Shown: positions 16,841-25,896 of the stretch, in pieces
Layout of the letters: each line of letters begins with the position of its first letter
How positions within the stretch are numbered: position 1 is the first letter of the stretch
Notes under the pieces: generated by a model
Told to the model about the DNA's origin: nothing
Databases searched by the model: none
What the model saw: the letters and a program-made list of their open reading frames with translations, nothing else
Translations under genes and position numbers: made by a program
Source of the DNA: Micromonospora_J zhanjiangensis
Lineage (GTDB): Bacteria > Actinomycetota > Actinomycetes > Mycobacteriales > Micromonosporaceae
Direction of reading: 5' to 3'
DNA: 64,000 nucleotides
NCBI RefSeq assembly: GCF_042650605.1
Contig: NZ_JBHSBN010000001.1
Span: forward strand, 124,001-188,000

Positions 16841-18028
16841 ATGAACTCCCGGCCGGACAACTGGACCACCACGCTCATCACCATGGATCTGCTGCGTGGC
16901 GCGCTCGACCTGGAACGCACCGAACGCGGGGTACTACCGCACCGACTACCGGCCCGGGCCCGCGCGCAGTGCGCCGACGGGCAGCTCGCCATGGCGGAGG
17001 CGATGCCCTCCGGCGTACGGCTGGTCTTCCGCACCGCGGCGACCGCTGTCGAGTTGGACGTGTTGCCGACCAGGACGGTCTACCGGGGGGTCCCACCCCG
17101 GCCGGAGGGCGTCTACGAGGTGCTGGTCGACGGGCGGTCGGTCGCGCGGGCGACGGCGGCCGGCGGCAACGTCCGGACCATCGACATGAGCACCGGCGGG
17201 GTGAAGTTGCGGCCCGGCCCGGTCGGCACTCTCCGGTTCGCCGAGCTGCCCGCCGGCGAGAAGGACGTCGAGATCTGGCTGCCGCAACGGGAGGCCACCG
17301 AACTCGTCGCGCTGCGGACCGACGCTCCGGTCGTGCCCGCGCCGGACCGTGGTCGTCCGGTGTGGCTGCACCACGGCAGTTCGATCAGCCACGGCTCGGA
17401 CCTGGAGGATCCCACCGCGACCTGGCCGGCGGTGGCCGCCGCCCTGGGTGGCGTGGAGCTGATCAACCTGGGCTTCAGCGGTAGTGCCCTGCTCGACCCG
17501 TTCACCGCCCGCGCGATGCGGGACACCCCGGCCGACCTGATCAGCGTGAAGATCGGCATCAATCTGGTCAACGCCGACCTGATGCGGTTGCGGGCCTTCG
17601 GCCCGGCGGTGCACGGCTTCCTCGACACCGTCCGGGACGGGCACCCCGACGTCCCGTTGCTGGTGGTCTCGCCGATCCTCTGCCCGATCCACGAGGACAC
17701 GCCCGGCCCCGGCGCGCCGGACTTCAGCACCGGGACGTTGCAGTTCCGGGCCACCGGCGATCCGGCCGAGCGGGCGGCCGGGAAGCTCACGCTCACCGTC
17801 ATCCGGGACGAACTGCGTCGGATCACTGCCGAACGGGCGGTCGACGATCCGAACCTGGCCTACCTGGACGGGCGGGAACTCTACGGCGAGGCGGACTTCG
17901 CGGAGTTGCCGCTGCCGGACCAGCTGCATCCGGACCCGGCCGCGGACCGGCGCATCGGTGAACGCTTCGCCAAGCTGGCCTTCGGTCCGGGTGGACCGCT
18001 CGCCGGGACGCCGGCACGGCAACGATGA
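16841..18028 (+). CDS. SGNH/GDSL family esterase or lipase
   Basis: 395-aa hydrolase. A beta-rich N-terminal domain (residues 1-165, VRLVFRTAATAVELDVLP...VYEVLVDGRSV) precedes a C-terminal SGNH domain with the nucleophile in WLHHGSSISHGSD, block III-like KIGINLVNADLM and the catalytic DxxH in LPDQLHPD. This layout matches actinomycete GDSL-like esterases acting on acylated sugars. I see no signal peptide. ATG 16841 has GGAG only 3 nt upstream, so the start is uncertain; ATG 16883 is the alternative. Stand-alone gene. Confidence 0.85.
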   Translation: MNSRPDNWTTTLITMDLLRGALDLERTERGVLPHRLPARARAQCADGQLAMAEAMPSGVRLVFRTAATAVELDVLPTRTVYRGVPPRPEGVYEVLVDGRSVARATAAGGNVRTIDMSTGGVKLRPGPVGTLRFAELPAGEKDVEIWLPQREATELVALRTDAPVVPAPDRGRPVWLHHGSSISHGSDLEDPTATWPAVAAALGGVELINLGFSGSALLDPFTARAMRDTPADLISVKIGINLVNADLMRLRAFGPAVHGFLDTVRDGHPDVPLLVVSPILCPIHEDTPGPGAPDFSTGTLQFRATGDPAERAAGKLTLTVIRDELRRITAERAVDDPNLAYLDGRELYGEADFAELPLPDQLHPDPAADRRIGERFAKLAFGPGGPLAGTPARQR

Positions 18029-18145
18029 GGAACATTCACTTTTGATCCGCATTACTCATGGTGTTCGATCGGTTACCCAATATTGCCCGATCTGTCGCCG
18101 AACGGCCGATGCCGATCGGGTAAAGCGCTACTTAACAATGTGTCG

Positions 18146-18382
18146 ATGGATCGTCCTCTGAGCGCTGTCAGCCTCACGATCGGTGTCGTACTGGGGGTAG
18201 CCGTCGGGATCGCCTACGCGGTGGCCCGTCGGGCCTGGAAGGACTACAAGGTCACCAAGGCCAGCCTGACCGGCCTCCGGTCGGGTGCCCTGGGCCTTGT
18301 CCGGGTCGCCTTCACCCGGGGTGGCCTGGTGATTCTGCTCTGCCTCGCCGCCATGGGCTGGGCCGCCGTCGGCAAGAGTTGA
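18146..18382 (+). CDS. Small unknown membrane protein
   Basis: 78 aa with two hydrophobic segments (SLTIGVVLGVAVGIAYAVA and GGLVILLCLAAMGWAAVG) separated by a basic loop (RRAWKDYKVTKAS). I start at ATG 18146; GTG 18140 is in frame and possible. No clear RBS. An AT-rich stretch (18029-18145) upstream probably holds its promoter. Function unknown. Confidence 0.6.
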   Translation: MDRPLSAVSLTIGVVLGVAVGIAYAVARRAWKDYKVTKASLTGLRSGALGLVRVAFTRGGLVILLCLAAMGWAAVGKS

Positions 18383-18532
18383 CCGGCGGTTCGTGGCCGG
18401 CGAGACCCCCGTCCCCGCCGGCCACGAACCGTCGACCGGGCCGCCGGCAACGAACCGGCAGCACCGGGCCGCCGGGCGCGAGCCGGTAGCACCGGTCCGC
18501 CGGCCACGAACCGGCAGCCCTGGGTCGCACGG

Positions 18533-18976
18533 TCAGCGGGCGGTGAGCGCGGCCCAGGTCGGGACGGCCGGCTCCCGCCGCAGCGGCATGCCGGCCTCGG
18601 CCGGCGTCCGGTCGCCCTTGCGCTGGTTGCAGCCGTAGCAGGCGGCCACCGTGTTCTTCCAGGTGTTCCGGCCGCCCCGGGACCGGGGCAGCACGTGGTC
18701 CACCGTGCTCGCCGCGGCCGCGCAGTACGCGCACCGCCGGTCGTCCCGGGCCAGTACGCCCGACCGCGACCAGGCGGGACCCGAGGAGAACCGCCAGCGG
18801 GTCACCACGTACCGGACCAGCCGGACCACCCGCGGCATCGGGTAGATGCCGATCAGCCGGTCCGGCTCGGCCTCGTGGATCTCGGCGACCCGGCGGCACA
18901 GCATCCGGATCGCGTGCTTGACGCTGACCTTGTGCAGCGGGCCGAGATCGGCGTTGATGACCAGCACGGCGTCCAC
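18533..18976 (-). CDS. HNH endonuclease
   Basis: 147-aa protein with a C-terminal HNH nuclease core: RRCAYCAAAASTVDHVLPRSRGG, then NTWKNTVAACYGCNQRKGDRTP. The two CxxC pairs bind a structural zinc and the DH...N...H residues bind the catalytic metal. The N-terminal 75 residues (VLVINADLGPLHKVSVKHAIRML) are typical of the stand-alone HNH family common in actinomycetes, whose biological role is unclear. GTG 18976 has GAGGAGG upstream. Confidence 0.9.
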   Translation of the reverse strand: MDAVLVINADLGPLHKVSVKHAIRMLCRRVAEIHEAEPDRLIGIYPMPRVVRLVRYVVTRWRFSSGPAWSRSGVLARDDRRCAYCAAAASTVDHVLPRSRGGRNTWKNTVAACYGCNQRKGDRTPAEAGMPLRREPAVPTWAALTAR

Positions 18977-19118
18977 CGGGTCCTCCTCCCGAGAATGTCG
19001 ACCGGGGCAGAAAATTGTCGTTCGGCAATATGAGTTGAATCGACGAGCGGCTGTCGGTGCAGCTCCGCGTGCTGATAAAAGTAGATCCACTAATCGCCGC
19101 CGGCAACGGATTTCCGGA

Positions 19119-20714
19119 TCAGCGACGGGCGAGCAGGCCGTGTCGGCGTACCGAATGAATCGGTTCGGCGGCCGCGCCCTCATGCCGCAGGATGTGGTTG
19201 GCGGCGAGGATCCCGGTGGCGGCCGAGCGTTCCATCAGGGCGCTCGGGAAATCGGTCCGGATGCCGTCGCCGGCCAGGTACAGGCCGGGCAGCCCGGTGT
19301 CCACCGCCGGCCGGTCCGGGTGCGCGCCGGGCCGGAACGACGGGGCCCGCGCCTCGACCCGGGCCCGTGCCTCGACCACCGGCAGTCGGCCCACCTCGGG
19401 CCAGAGTCCGGCCAGCTCGGCCCGCATCCGATCGGCGAGCGCGGTCGCCGGGAGGCCCGGTTCGCAGGCGTACGCGTGCAACTCCACGACGGCGCCGCCG
19501 GTGCGGCGGGCCCAGGCCGCGGCCTGGCGTTCCAGCCGGTGGTAGAGGGTGACCGAGTCGAGGGTGGCCTGCCGGGAGACGCCGCTGAACACCGGCCGGT
19601 CCGGCGCCACGTCCCCGCCGAGCCAGAGCCGCGCCACCGCGTACGGCGGTCCGGGGGTCAGCGTGCGGATCCGGGCGGCCAGGGCGGGCGCCGCGGCGGC
19701 CAGCGCCGGCGAGCCCGCCAGCAGCGCGACCAGCGCCGGCGGGTCGACGGCGAGCACCAGGTGGTGGGCGGTGTGCACGGTCCCGTCCGCGGTGACCACC
19801 CGCCAACCGGCCTCCGCCGGCCCGTCCCCGGCCGCCCGGGCCACGGCGTCGGCTCCACCCGGATCCACCGTGGCCGCCCGACCCGCCGGTTCCACCGCGA
19901 CCGCCCGGCGGCCGGTGCGCACCGATCCGCCGAGCCGTTCGAGGTACGCCCGCAGCGGCCGCCAGATCGCCGTCCCGTAGTCCCGGTCCGGCGCGTCGAA
20001 GGCCAACCCCTCCGGATTCCCGAGCAGGTAGAAGTGGAAGTTCGCCACCAACTCGGCGGCCGACATGTCCGCCTCGTGGTTGAAGAACGAGTGCGCGAAG
20101 ACCTCGAACAGCATGGCCCGGCCGCGGTCCGGCAGGCGCAGCGAGTCGAGCAGCTCGGCGGCGGTGCGCCGATCGAGGTCGGCGTAGGTCCGGTCCGGGT
20201 GGTAGCCGAGCAGCGGCAGCGCGGCCCGGCGGTCCATCCCGCGCAGGTCGCGCAGCCGCAGGCTGGGGCTGCCCGCCAGCAGGGCCAGCAGGTTGACCGG
20301 CGCCGCCGCGGGCAGCCGGCCGAACTCCTCCGCCGGCCAGGCCGCCGACAGCACCGGATAGCCCGGCACCGGCCGCAGGAACCGCAGCCGGGGGTCGATC
20401 CGGCGCAGGATCGACCGCCAGTTGTAGTACTGCCGGAAGAACGCGTGGAAGCCGTGCTCGACGGCCTGTCCGGTGCCGTCGGTCAGGGTGTCCGGCCAGG
20501 CCGCCAGCCGGCCGCCCAGGTGCCGCCCGGCCTCCAGCACGGTCACCCGGACGCCGCGTTCGGCGAGCACCGTCGCGGCCGACATGCCGGCGATGCCGGC
20601 GCCGACGACCAGGGCCGTCACCCCGGCCGGCACCCGGGCCGGGCCACCGCCGCCGGGGTCGACCGTCTCCCGGCGTACGCCGAGCAGCCGGCCCACCGGT
20701 CGGGACAGATCCAC
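19119..20714 (-). CDS. FAD-dependent oxidoreductase of the carotenoid desaturase (CrtU-like) type
   Basis: 531-aa flavoprotein. The dinucleotide fold ALVVGAGIAGMSAATVLAERGVRV starts near residue 32, followed by LEAGRHLGGRL and the FAD-binding ending GLYLAGDGIRTDFPSALMERSAATG. The middle (EHGFHAFFRQYYNWRSILRR, FEVFAHSFFNHEADMSAAEL, NFHFYLLGNPEGL) resembles isorenieratene-synthase/CrtU-like oxidoreductases. It probably acts on a carotenoid or other polyprenoid, but no other carotenoid gene is nearby. ATG 20714 is used. An alternative reading is a general amine-oxidase-like protein. Confidence 0.78.
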   Translation of the reverse strand: MDLSRPVGRLLGVRRETVDPGGGGPARVPAGVTALVVGAGIAGMSAATVLAERGVRVTVLEAGRHLGGRLAAWPDTLTDGTGQAVEHGFHAFFRQYYNWRSILRRIDPRLRFLRPVPGYPVLSAAWPAEEFGRLPAAAPVNLLALLAGSPSLRLRDLRGMDRRAALPLLGYHPDRTYADLDRRTAAELLDSLRLPDRGRAMLFEVFAHSFFNHEADMSAAELVANFHFYLLGNPEGLAFDAPDRDYGTAIWRPLRAYLERLGGSVRTGRRAVAVEPAGRAATVDPGGADAVARAAGDGPAEAGWRVVTADGTVHTAHHLVLAVDPPALVALLAGSPALAAAAPALAARIRTLTPGPPYAVARLWLGGDVAPDRPVFSGVSRQATLDSVTLYHRLERQAAAWARRTGGAVVELHAYACEPGLPATALADRMRAELAGLWPEVGRLPVVEARARVEARAPSFRPGAHPDRPAVDTGLPGLYLAGDGIRTDFPSALMERSAATGILAANHILRHEGAAAEPIHSVRRHGLLARR

Positions 20715-20863
20715 GCGCGCACCTCATCCCGTACGGGAGGGGTGCCCGGCGGAGCCGGTGATCCGGCCCGGCTCCCAGACTCCGGCCGACCGGGCCGGGT
20801 GGCAAGCCGCCTCGCGGATCGGCCGTACCCGCGAACGTTGATCGTCTTCGTTACCATCCCGGC

Positions 20864-22681
20864 ATGGCGGATCTCTGGCGCGACCGGGCCCGGCAGCCGC
20901 GGTGGCTGCTCCGCCCGGGTGGCGACGCCCGGCCGCACTACGTGGTCTGCGGTCAGGAGGCGCTGGCCTTCCACCTGGTCAACACGTTGCTCGGCACCGA
21001 GCTGTCGACCGGTTCGGTCCGGGTCACGGTGATCGTGCCGCACCGCCGCCGGCTCAATGAGCCGGACATCCGCTCGATCCGGGGCATCCGGCTGATCAAG
21101 TCGGACCGGCTCGACGAGGACACCTTCCGGGCGGCCGGGCTGGCCGGCGCGGCCGGGCTGGCCCTGATGCGCCAGGACGACGTCGGCAACATCCACGCCG
21201 CGCTGTGCGCGCAGGCGGTGGAGCCGGGGATCCGGGTCGTGCTGCGGATGTTCAACGGCAGCCTGGCCAACGGCGTACGGCAGCTGTTGCCCGACTGCGC
21301 GGTGCTGTCCGACGCGTCGATGGCCGCGCCGGCCTTCGTGGCGGCGGCGCTCGGCGAGGTGACGCCCACCTACTTCCGGCACGGCGGCCGGACCCTGCAC
21401 GTGGCCCGCCGCGTCGAGGTGCGGCCGGAGCAGGTGGTGTGCGGGCTCGCCGACACCCGCGAGCGCAACGACCAGCGGGTGCTGCCCGAGGACGAGGACG
21501 AGGCGGACCTGGTGTTGGCCGAGGCGACCGGGCAGCCGTCCGACGTCGAGCGGACCGCCCGCCGGGTCAGCCGGGACCGGCAGCGGCGAAACCCGCTGCG
21601 GGTGTTCGGCCGGGCGGTCCGGTCGTTCGTCACCCGCAAGATCGGCATCGCCACCATGGTGGTCCTGGTGGTCATCGCGGTCTTCGGTTTCCTGCTCTCG
21701 TTCACCCAGCCTGGGGTGACTCTGCGGCAGGGGCTCTACCTGGCCGTGGTGATCACCCTCAGCGGCGCCGACGCGGGGCTGGAGAAGAACGGCCCGGTGC
21801 AGGTCATCGAGGTGGTGCTGAACCTGGCCGGGCTGGCGCTGGTGCCGCTGATCACGGCCGCGGTGGTGGACGGCATCGTCAACGCCCGGTTGGCGCTGAC
21901 CGCGGACAAGGCGCAGCCCCGCCGGGAGGACCACGTCGTGGTGGTCGGCCTCGGCAACGTGGGCACCCGGGTGATGGCCCAGTTGCACGACCTTGGCATC
22001 GAGGTGGTGGCCATCGACAAGGATCCCAACGCCCGCGGCGTCCCGCTCGCCCACCGGCTCGGCATCCCGCTGATCATCGGGGACGCAGCCCAGGAGGAGA
22101 CCCTGGTGGCCGCCTCGGTGGCCGGTTGCCGGGCGCTGCTGGTGCTCTCCACCGACGACGTCAGCAACCTGCAGGCCGCGTTGAACGGGCGGTCGGTCAA
22201 GGAGGACCTGCGGGTGGTGCTGCGGCTGTTCGACGGCGACTTCGCCAGCCGCATCCAGCGGGCCTTCAACATCAACATTTCGCGCAGCGTGTCGTACCTG
22301 GCCGCGCCGTCGTTCGCCGCCGCATTGCTGAACCGGGCGGTGATCGCGACCATCCCGGTGGAACGGCACGTCCTGCTGATCGCCGAGGTGCCGGTGGTGG
22401 CCGGCGCCCTCCTCGTCGGCCGGCCGGTCGGCGCCGCCGGCCAACCCCGATCGGTACGGGTGATCGCGCTGACCCGGGCCGGCCAGTCCCGCCCGCTGTG
22501 GTCACCGGGTGTCGACGAACGTCTGGCCGCCGGGGACCGGCTGACGGTGGTGGCGCGCCGGGCCGGGCTGAGCTGGCTGCTCAAGCAGGCCGGCCCGCCC
22601 ACCGACCCGGATCCGGACACCGGCCCGGCACGGGGCCCGCTGCCGACGCAGCCGGCCCCACCGGCCGGAGAGGTCGACTGA
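20864..22681 (+). CDS. Double-RCK, NAD-binding putative ion channel (Castor/Pollux-like)
   Basis: 605-aa membrane protein. The N-terminal TrkA-N/RCK domain (HYVVCGQEALAFHLVNTLL) is followed by a membrane pair near residues 260-345 (IGIATMVVLVVIAVFGFLLS and QVIEVVLNLAGLALVPLITAAV) flanking a loop with ITLSGADAGLE. A second RCK/TrkA-N domain (DHVVVVGLGNVGTRVMAQL, VVAIDKDPNA) and a TrkA-C-like end follow. The layout fits Castor/Pollux-type channels. The potassium filter TVGYG is absent from the pore loop, so ion selectivity is open. ATG 20864. Its stop is only 4 bp from the convergent DUF4032 stop. Confidence 0.82.
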   Translation: MADLWRDRARQPRWLLRPGGDARPHYVVCGQEALAFHLVNTLLGTELSTGSVRVTVIVPHRRRLNEPDIRSIRGIRLIKSDRLDEDTFRAAGLAGAAGLALMRQDDVGNIHAALCAQAVEPGIRVVLRMFNGSLANGVRQLLPDCAVLSDASMAAPAFVAAALGEVTPTYFRHGGRTLHVARRVEVRPEQVVCGLADTRERNDQRVLPEDEDEADLVLAEATGQPSDVERTARRVSRDRQRRNPLRVFGRAVRSFVTRKIGIATMVVLVVIAVFGFLLSFTQPGVTLRQGLYLAVVITLSGADAGLEKNGPVQVIEVVLNLAGLALVPLITAAVVDGIVNARLALTADKAQPRREDHVVVVGLGNVGTRVMAQLHDLGIEVVAIDKDPNARGVPLAHRLGIPLIIGDAAQEETLVAASVAGCRALLVLSTDDVSNLQAALNGRSVKEDLRVVLRLFDGDFASRIQRAFNINISRSVSYLAAPSFAAALLNRAVIATIPVERHVLLIAEVPVVAGALLVGRPVGAAGQPRSVRVIALTRAGQSRPLWSPGVDERLAAGDRLTVVARRAGLSWLLKQAGPPTDPDPDTGPARGPLPTQPAPPAGEVD

Positions 22682-22685
22682 CCGG

Positions 22686-23906
22686 TCAGCCCGTCGGCAC
22701 CTCGACGCCGAGGACGGCCTTCTCGTCGGGCCGGTGGACCAGTTCGTCGGCGAGGAACGACTGCACCGCGGGCGCCATCCCCACGTCCCGGCCGGCCCGT
22801 TCGGACAGCAGCCACTTGTGCTCGATGATCTGCAAGAACAGCTCCTGCGGTTCCAGCTTCTGCCGCAGGTGCGCCGGCACCGCGCGGACCACCGGTTCGA
22901 ACACCTCGGTCAACCAGCGGTGGGCCGCCTGCTGCTCGTCGATCAGGTCGCTCTCGGCCCGGTACGCGTCGAGGTCGTTGAGCAGCCGGCGGGCCTGGTT
23001 CTCCTCGGCGTCCAGGCCGGTCAGCCGGAGCAGCCGCCGGGTGTGGTAGCCGGCGTCGACCACCTTGGGGCGGACCAGGTACCGTCCGCCGTCGACGATG
23101 GACATGGCCACCTCGGCGACGTCGAAGCCCAGTTCGTTGAGCCGGCGGATCCGACGCTCGATGTCGTGCCGGTGGTCCCGCTCGACCTGCTGCTCGTAGG
23201 TGATCTCGTGCCAGAGGCCCTCGTACCGGCGGACCACCTCGTCGCAGACCACCTCCGGGTCGATCGACTCGTGCAGCAGGCCGGCGGCCTGCAGGTCCAA
23301 CGCCTCGCCGAAGATGTTCAGCCGGGCGATCTCCAGGTCCTCGCCGCGCTGCCCGTCGGAGAGCCTGCTGTGCAGCGCCCCGGTCTCCGCGTCCACCAGG
23401 TAGGCCGCGAACGCCCCGGCGTCCCGCCGGAACAGCGTGTTGGACAGCGAGCAGTCGCCCCAGAAGAAGCCGGTGAGGTGCATCCGGACGATCAGGGCGG
23501 CGAGCGCGTCGAGCAGCCGGGTCATCGTCTCCGGACGCAGGGTGTGCGAGAACAGCGCCCGGTAGGGCAGCGAGAACTGCAGGTGCCGGGTGATCAGTAC
23601 GGGGTCCAGCGGTTCGCCGGCGTCGTCCTGCCGGTCGGCCACGATGGCCACCGCCTCGACCGAGGGGAAGTCGATCCGTTCCAGGGCGCGGAGCAGGTCG
23701 TACTCGCGCTCGGCGACCCGCTCGCCGGTCTCCTTGACCGCGTACACGGTGTCACCGAGTCGGACGAACCGCACGACGTGTCGCGAAATACCCTGCGGTA
23801 GTGCGACAAGGTGGTCAGCAGGCCACTCCTCGAGCGGCGTGGACCAGGGGAGGTCCAGCAATGCCGGGTCGATCAGGGCCGAAGTGATGCGCACGGGGTC
23901 CAGCAT
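22686..23906 (-). CDS. DUF4032 (lipopolysaccharide-kinase-like) protein
   Basis: 406-aa cytoplasmic protein of the DUF4032 family. A kinase-like N-terminal half shows VYAVKETGERVAEREYDLL, resembling a Lys-Glu nucleotide-binding pair, and LTGFFWGDCSLSNTLFRRD, resembling the catalytic D-x4-N loop of small-molecule kinases. The C-terminal half carries the DUF4032 region (YLVRPKVVDAGYHTRRLLRLTGLDAEENQARRLLNDL). Substrate unknown. ATG 23906; the long frame upstream overlaps the divergent PAP2 gene and is not coding. Confidence 0.85.
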   Translation of the reverse strand: MLDPVRITSALIDPALLDLPWSTPLEEWPADHLVALPQGISRHVVRFVRLGDTVYAVKETGERVAEREYDLLRALERIDFPSVEAVAIVADRQDDAGEPLDPVLITRHLQFSLPYRALFSHTLRPETMTRLLDALAALIVRMHLTGFFWGDCSLSNTLFRRDAGAFAAYLVDAETGALHSRLSDGQRGEDLEIARLNIFGEALDLQAAGLLHESIDPEVVCDEVVRRYEGLWHEITYEQQVERDHRHDIERRIRRLNELGFDVAEVAMSIVDGGRYLVRPKVVDAGYHTRRLLRLTGLDAEENQARRLLNDLDAYRAESDLIDEQQAAHRWLTEVFEPVVRAVPAHLRQKLEPQELFLQIIEHKWLLSERAGRDVGMAPAVQSFLADELVHRPDEKAVLGVEVPTG

Positions 23907-24044
23907 GACCCGTCGGCCGGCCGGCTGGCTCGTCGGCGTGGCTCGCCCCACACCACCCGTGCGGGCGGTGGTCGGACCCGTACCGACTGTGCGGGCGGCG
24001 GACGCGGGCGGCGGACGACCGGGCGCCGCCGGTAGCGTGTCCGC

Positions 24045-24860
24045 GTGCGGGAAACTCCGACGGTACGACGGCAGACGCGGCCGCGTCCGGTCCGCCCGGC
24101 CGGCTGGTGGTACGACCTGCTGCTGATCGCCCTGCTGGCCGCGCTGACCTACGCGCTGAGCCGGGGGCAGCTGCTCGGCCTGGACCGGACGGTCAGCGGC
24201 TGGGCCGAGGGGCACCGCCCGACCTGGGCGTACTGGGCGGCCCGGGGGTTCAACCTGCTGGGCCAGGGCGGCTGGCTGCTGATGCCGGTGGCCGGTGCGC
24301 TGGGCGGGCTGCTCGCCTGGCGGATCCGGTCGGTCCGGCCGGCCCTGGTCTTCGGCGCCGCCCTGGTGGTGCTCTACCTCACCGTGGGCCCGTTGAAGCT
24401 GTGGACCGACCGGGCCGCGCCCAGCGCGACCAGCCACGAGCCGTATTTGCCGCAGGCGGAGGCGGTGCAGATTTTCAACGACCTGCCGCCGGGGACGTAC
24501 TCCCAGTCGTATCCGTCCGGCCACGTCGCCAACGCCCTGGTCTGGTACGGCGTGATCGCCCTGCTGCTCACGGCCCTGCTGCGGGCGTACGGCCGGCCGG
24601 GCCTGCCGGTGGCGGCCTACCGCGCGATCCGGGTGCTGCCGCCGGCGATCCTGATCTTCACCACCACCTACCTCAACTTCCACTGGTTCACCGACGGCGT
24701 CGCCGGCCTGCTCGTCGGTCTGATCCTGCGCCGGCTGCTGGACCGGGTGCCCTGGGACGACCTGCCGCTGCCCACGCTGCCCGGCGGCTGGGACCGCCCG
24801 GCCCGGCTCGACCCCCCGGACCGCCCGGACCGCCCGGCGGACGCCACCCGCCGGGCCTGA
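24045..24860 (+). CDS. PAP2 family phosphatase
   Basis: 271-aa integral-membrane phosphatase of the PAP2 superfamily, acting on lipid or polyprenyl phosphates. The three motifs are present: KLWTDRAAP (motif 1), YPSGHVAN (motif 2) and a motif-3-like TYLNFHWFTDGVAG with catalytic His and Asp. Motif 3 has TTTYLNFHW where SR is usual. About six helices. GTG 24045 begins RETPTVRRQTRPRP. The C-terminal Pro/Arg tail ends in a tandem-duplicated DNA segment. Confidence 0.86.
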   Translation: MRETPTVRRQTRPRPVRPAGWWYDLLLIALLAALTYALSRGQLLGLDRTVSGWAEGHRPTWAYWAARGFNLLGQGGWLLMPVAGALGGLLAWRIRSVRPALVFGAALVVLYLTVGPLKLWTDRAAPSATSHEPYLPQAEAVQIFNDLPPGTYSQSYPSGHVANALVWYGVIALLLTALLRAYGRPGLPVAAYRAIRVLPPAILIFTTTYLNFHWFTDGVAGLLVGLILRRLLDRVPWDDLPLPTLPGGWDRPARLDPPDRPDRPADATRRA

Positions 24861-24911
24861 CGAGGCGCCGCCCGGACCGCCCGGCGGGCGCCACCCGCCG
24901 GGCCTGACGAG
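24822..24911. repeat. 47-bp-period tandem duplication over the PAP2 stop
   Basis: A 43-bp unit starting CGCCCGGACCGCCCGGCGG occurs at 24822-24864 and 24869-24911 with one mismatch. The first copy encodes the PAP2 C-terminus and stop; the second is a non-coding duplicate. A weaker third copy may follow. Confidence 0.7.
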
Positions 24912-25105
24912 CCGCCGACCGGGCCCCCGACGGGCGCCGTCCGGCGGGTCTGCCGAGGTCACGGGCCCTGACTGTCGTGAAATTGACCCGGCGTGCCGGC
25001 AACTCGCCCCCCGCCACCGACGTCTGGAAGGTGTCGGCCGATCGGCACGACGAGATTGCGCCGCCGGGTCCGCCGGACCCCGGCGCGGCGGTCAGGAGGC
25101 ACCGG

Positions 25106-25849
25106 ATGAACATTTTTCCACCTTCCCTCGCGGTCGGTCGTCGGCGCGGCGACGAGCCGACGGGCGGGCGCCCCGGGATTCGCGCCCAGCACGGCCGCTC
25201 CGCGCGCGGGTCGATCGCCGTGCTGTTGACCGGCGCGGCGCTGCTGCTGCCCACAGCCTGCACGTCGGCCCGTCCGGCACCGGTCGGCCAGCCGTCGAAC
25301 GGATCACCCACCCCGGCGGTGACCGGCAGCCCGGCGACCGGCGGCCCGACGACCGGCACGCCGGTGACCGACAGCCCGGCGGCGGTGCCCTCCCCGGCGG
25401 CGCCGCCCGCGGGCGGGGGAACGCCGGTCTGTCACGCCGCGGACCTGTCGGCGCGGGGCATCGGCAGCGACGGCCACGCCGGGAGCGGCACCTCCTTCTA
25501 CGCCCTGACGGACACCTCGGGACATGCCTGCTCGTTGACCGGCTTCGCCACCTTCCGGGCGGTGGACGTGCGCGGCTCGACCCTGCGGACCACGACGCAG
25601 CGGACCGGCACCGCGAAACGGGTGGTGCTGGGTCCGGGCGGTACGGCGTACGTGTCGATCACGACGACCAACGTCCCGACCGAGGGCTTCGAGAAGGCGC
25701 CGTGCGAACCCGGCGCCGCCGCCCTGTGGCTGAGCCCGCCCGGCGACTCGGCGCACCTGGTCCTCACCGGACCGTGGCGGATCTGCGGGCGGGGCAGCCT
25801 GGAGATCACCCCGTTCGACCCGCAGCGGCCGGCCGCCGCCCACTTCTGA
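25106..25849 (+). CDS. DUF4232 lipoprotein
   Basis: 247-aa secreted lipoprotein. ATG 25106 follows AGGAGG. A basic N-region leads to SIAVLLTGAALLLPTAC, where LPTAC is the lipobox with the lipidated Cys near residue 50; the signal region is unusually long. A Thr/Pro/Gly linker (residues 60-105) precedes the DUF4232 domain (PVCHAADLSARGIGSDGHAGSGTSFYAL, LTGFATFRAVDV, VVLGPGGTAYVSI). The fold is typical of actinomycete surface lipoproteins; function unknown. Convergent with the amino-sugar operon. Confidence 0.85.
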   Translation: MNIFPPSLAVGRRRGDEPTGGRPGIRAQHGRSARGSIAVLLTGAALLLPTACTSARPAPVGQPSNGSPTPAVTGSPATGGPTTGTPVTDSPAAVPSPAAPPAGGGTPVCHAADLSARGIGSDGHAGSGTSFYALTDTSGHACSLTGFATFRAVDVRGSTLRTTTQRTGTAKRVVLGPGGTAYVSITTTNVPTEGFEKAPCEPGAAALWLSPPGDSAHLVLTGPWRICGRGSLEITPFDPQRPAAAHF

Positions 25850-25896
25850 CCGGCGCGGTCGCGCAGGCGGCGGCGAGCCACTCGCGGGGCGTCGGG

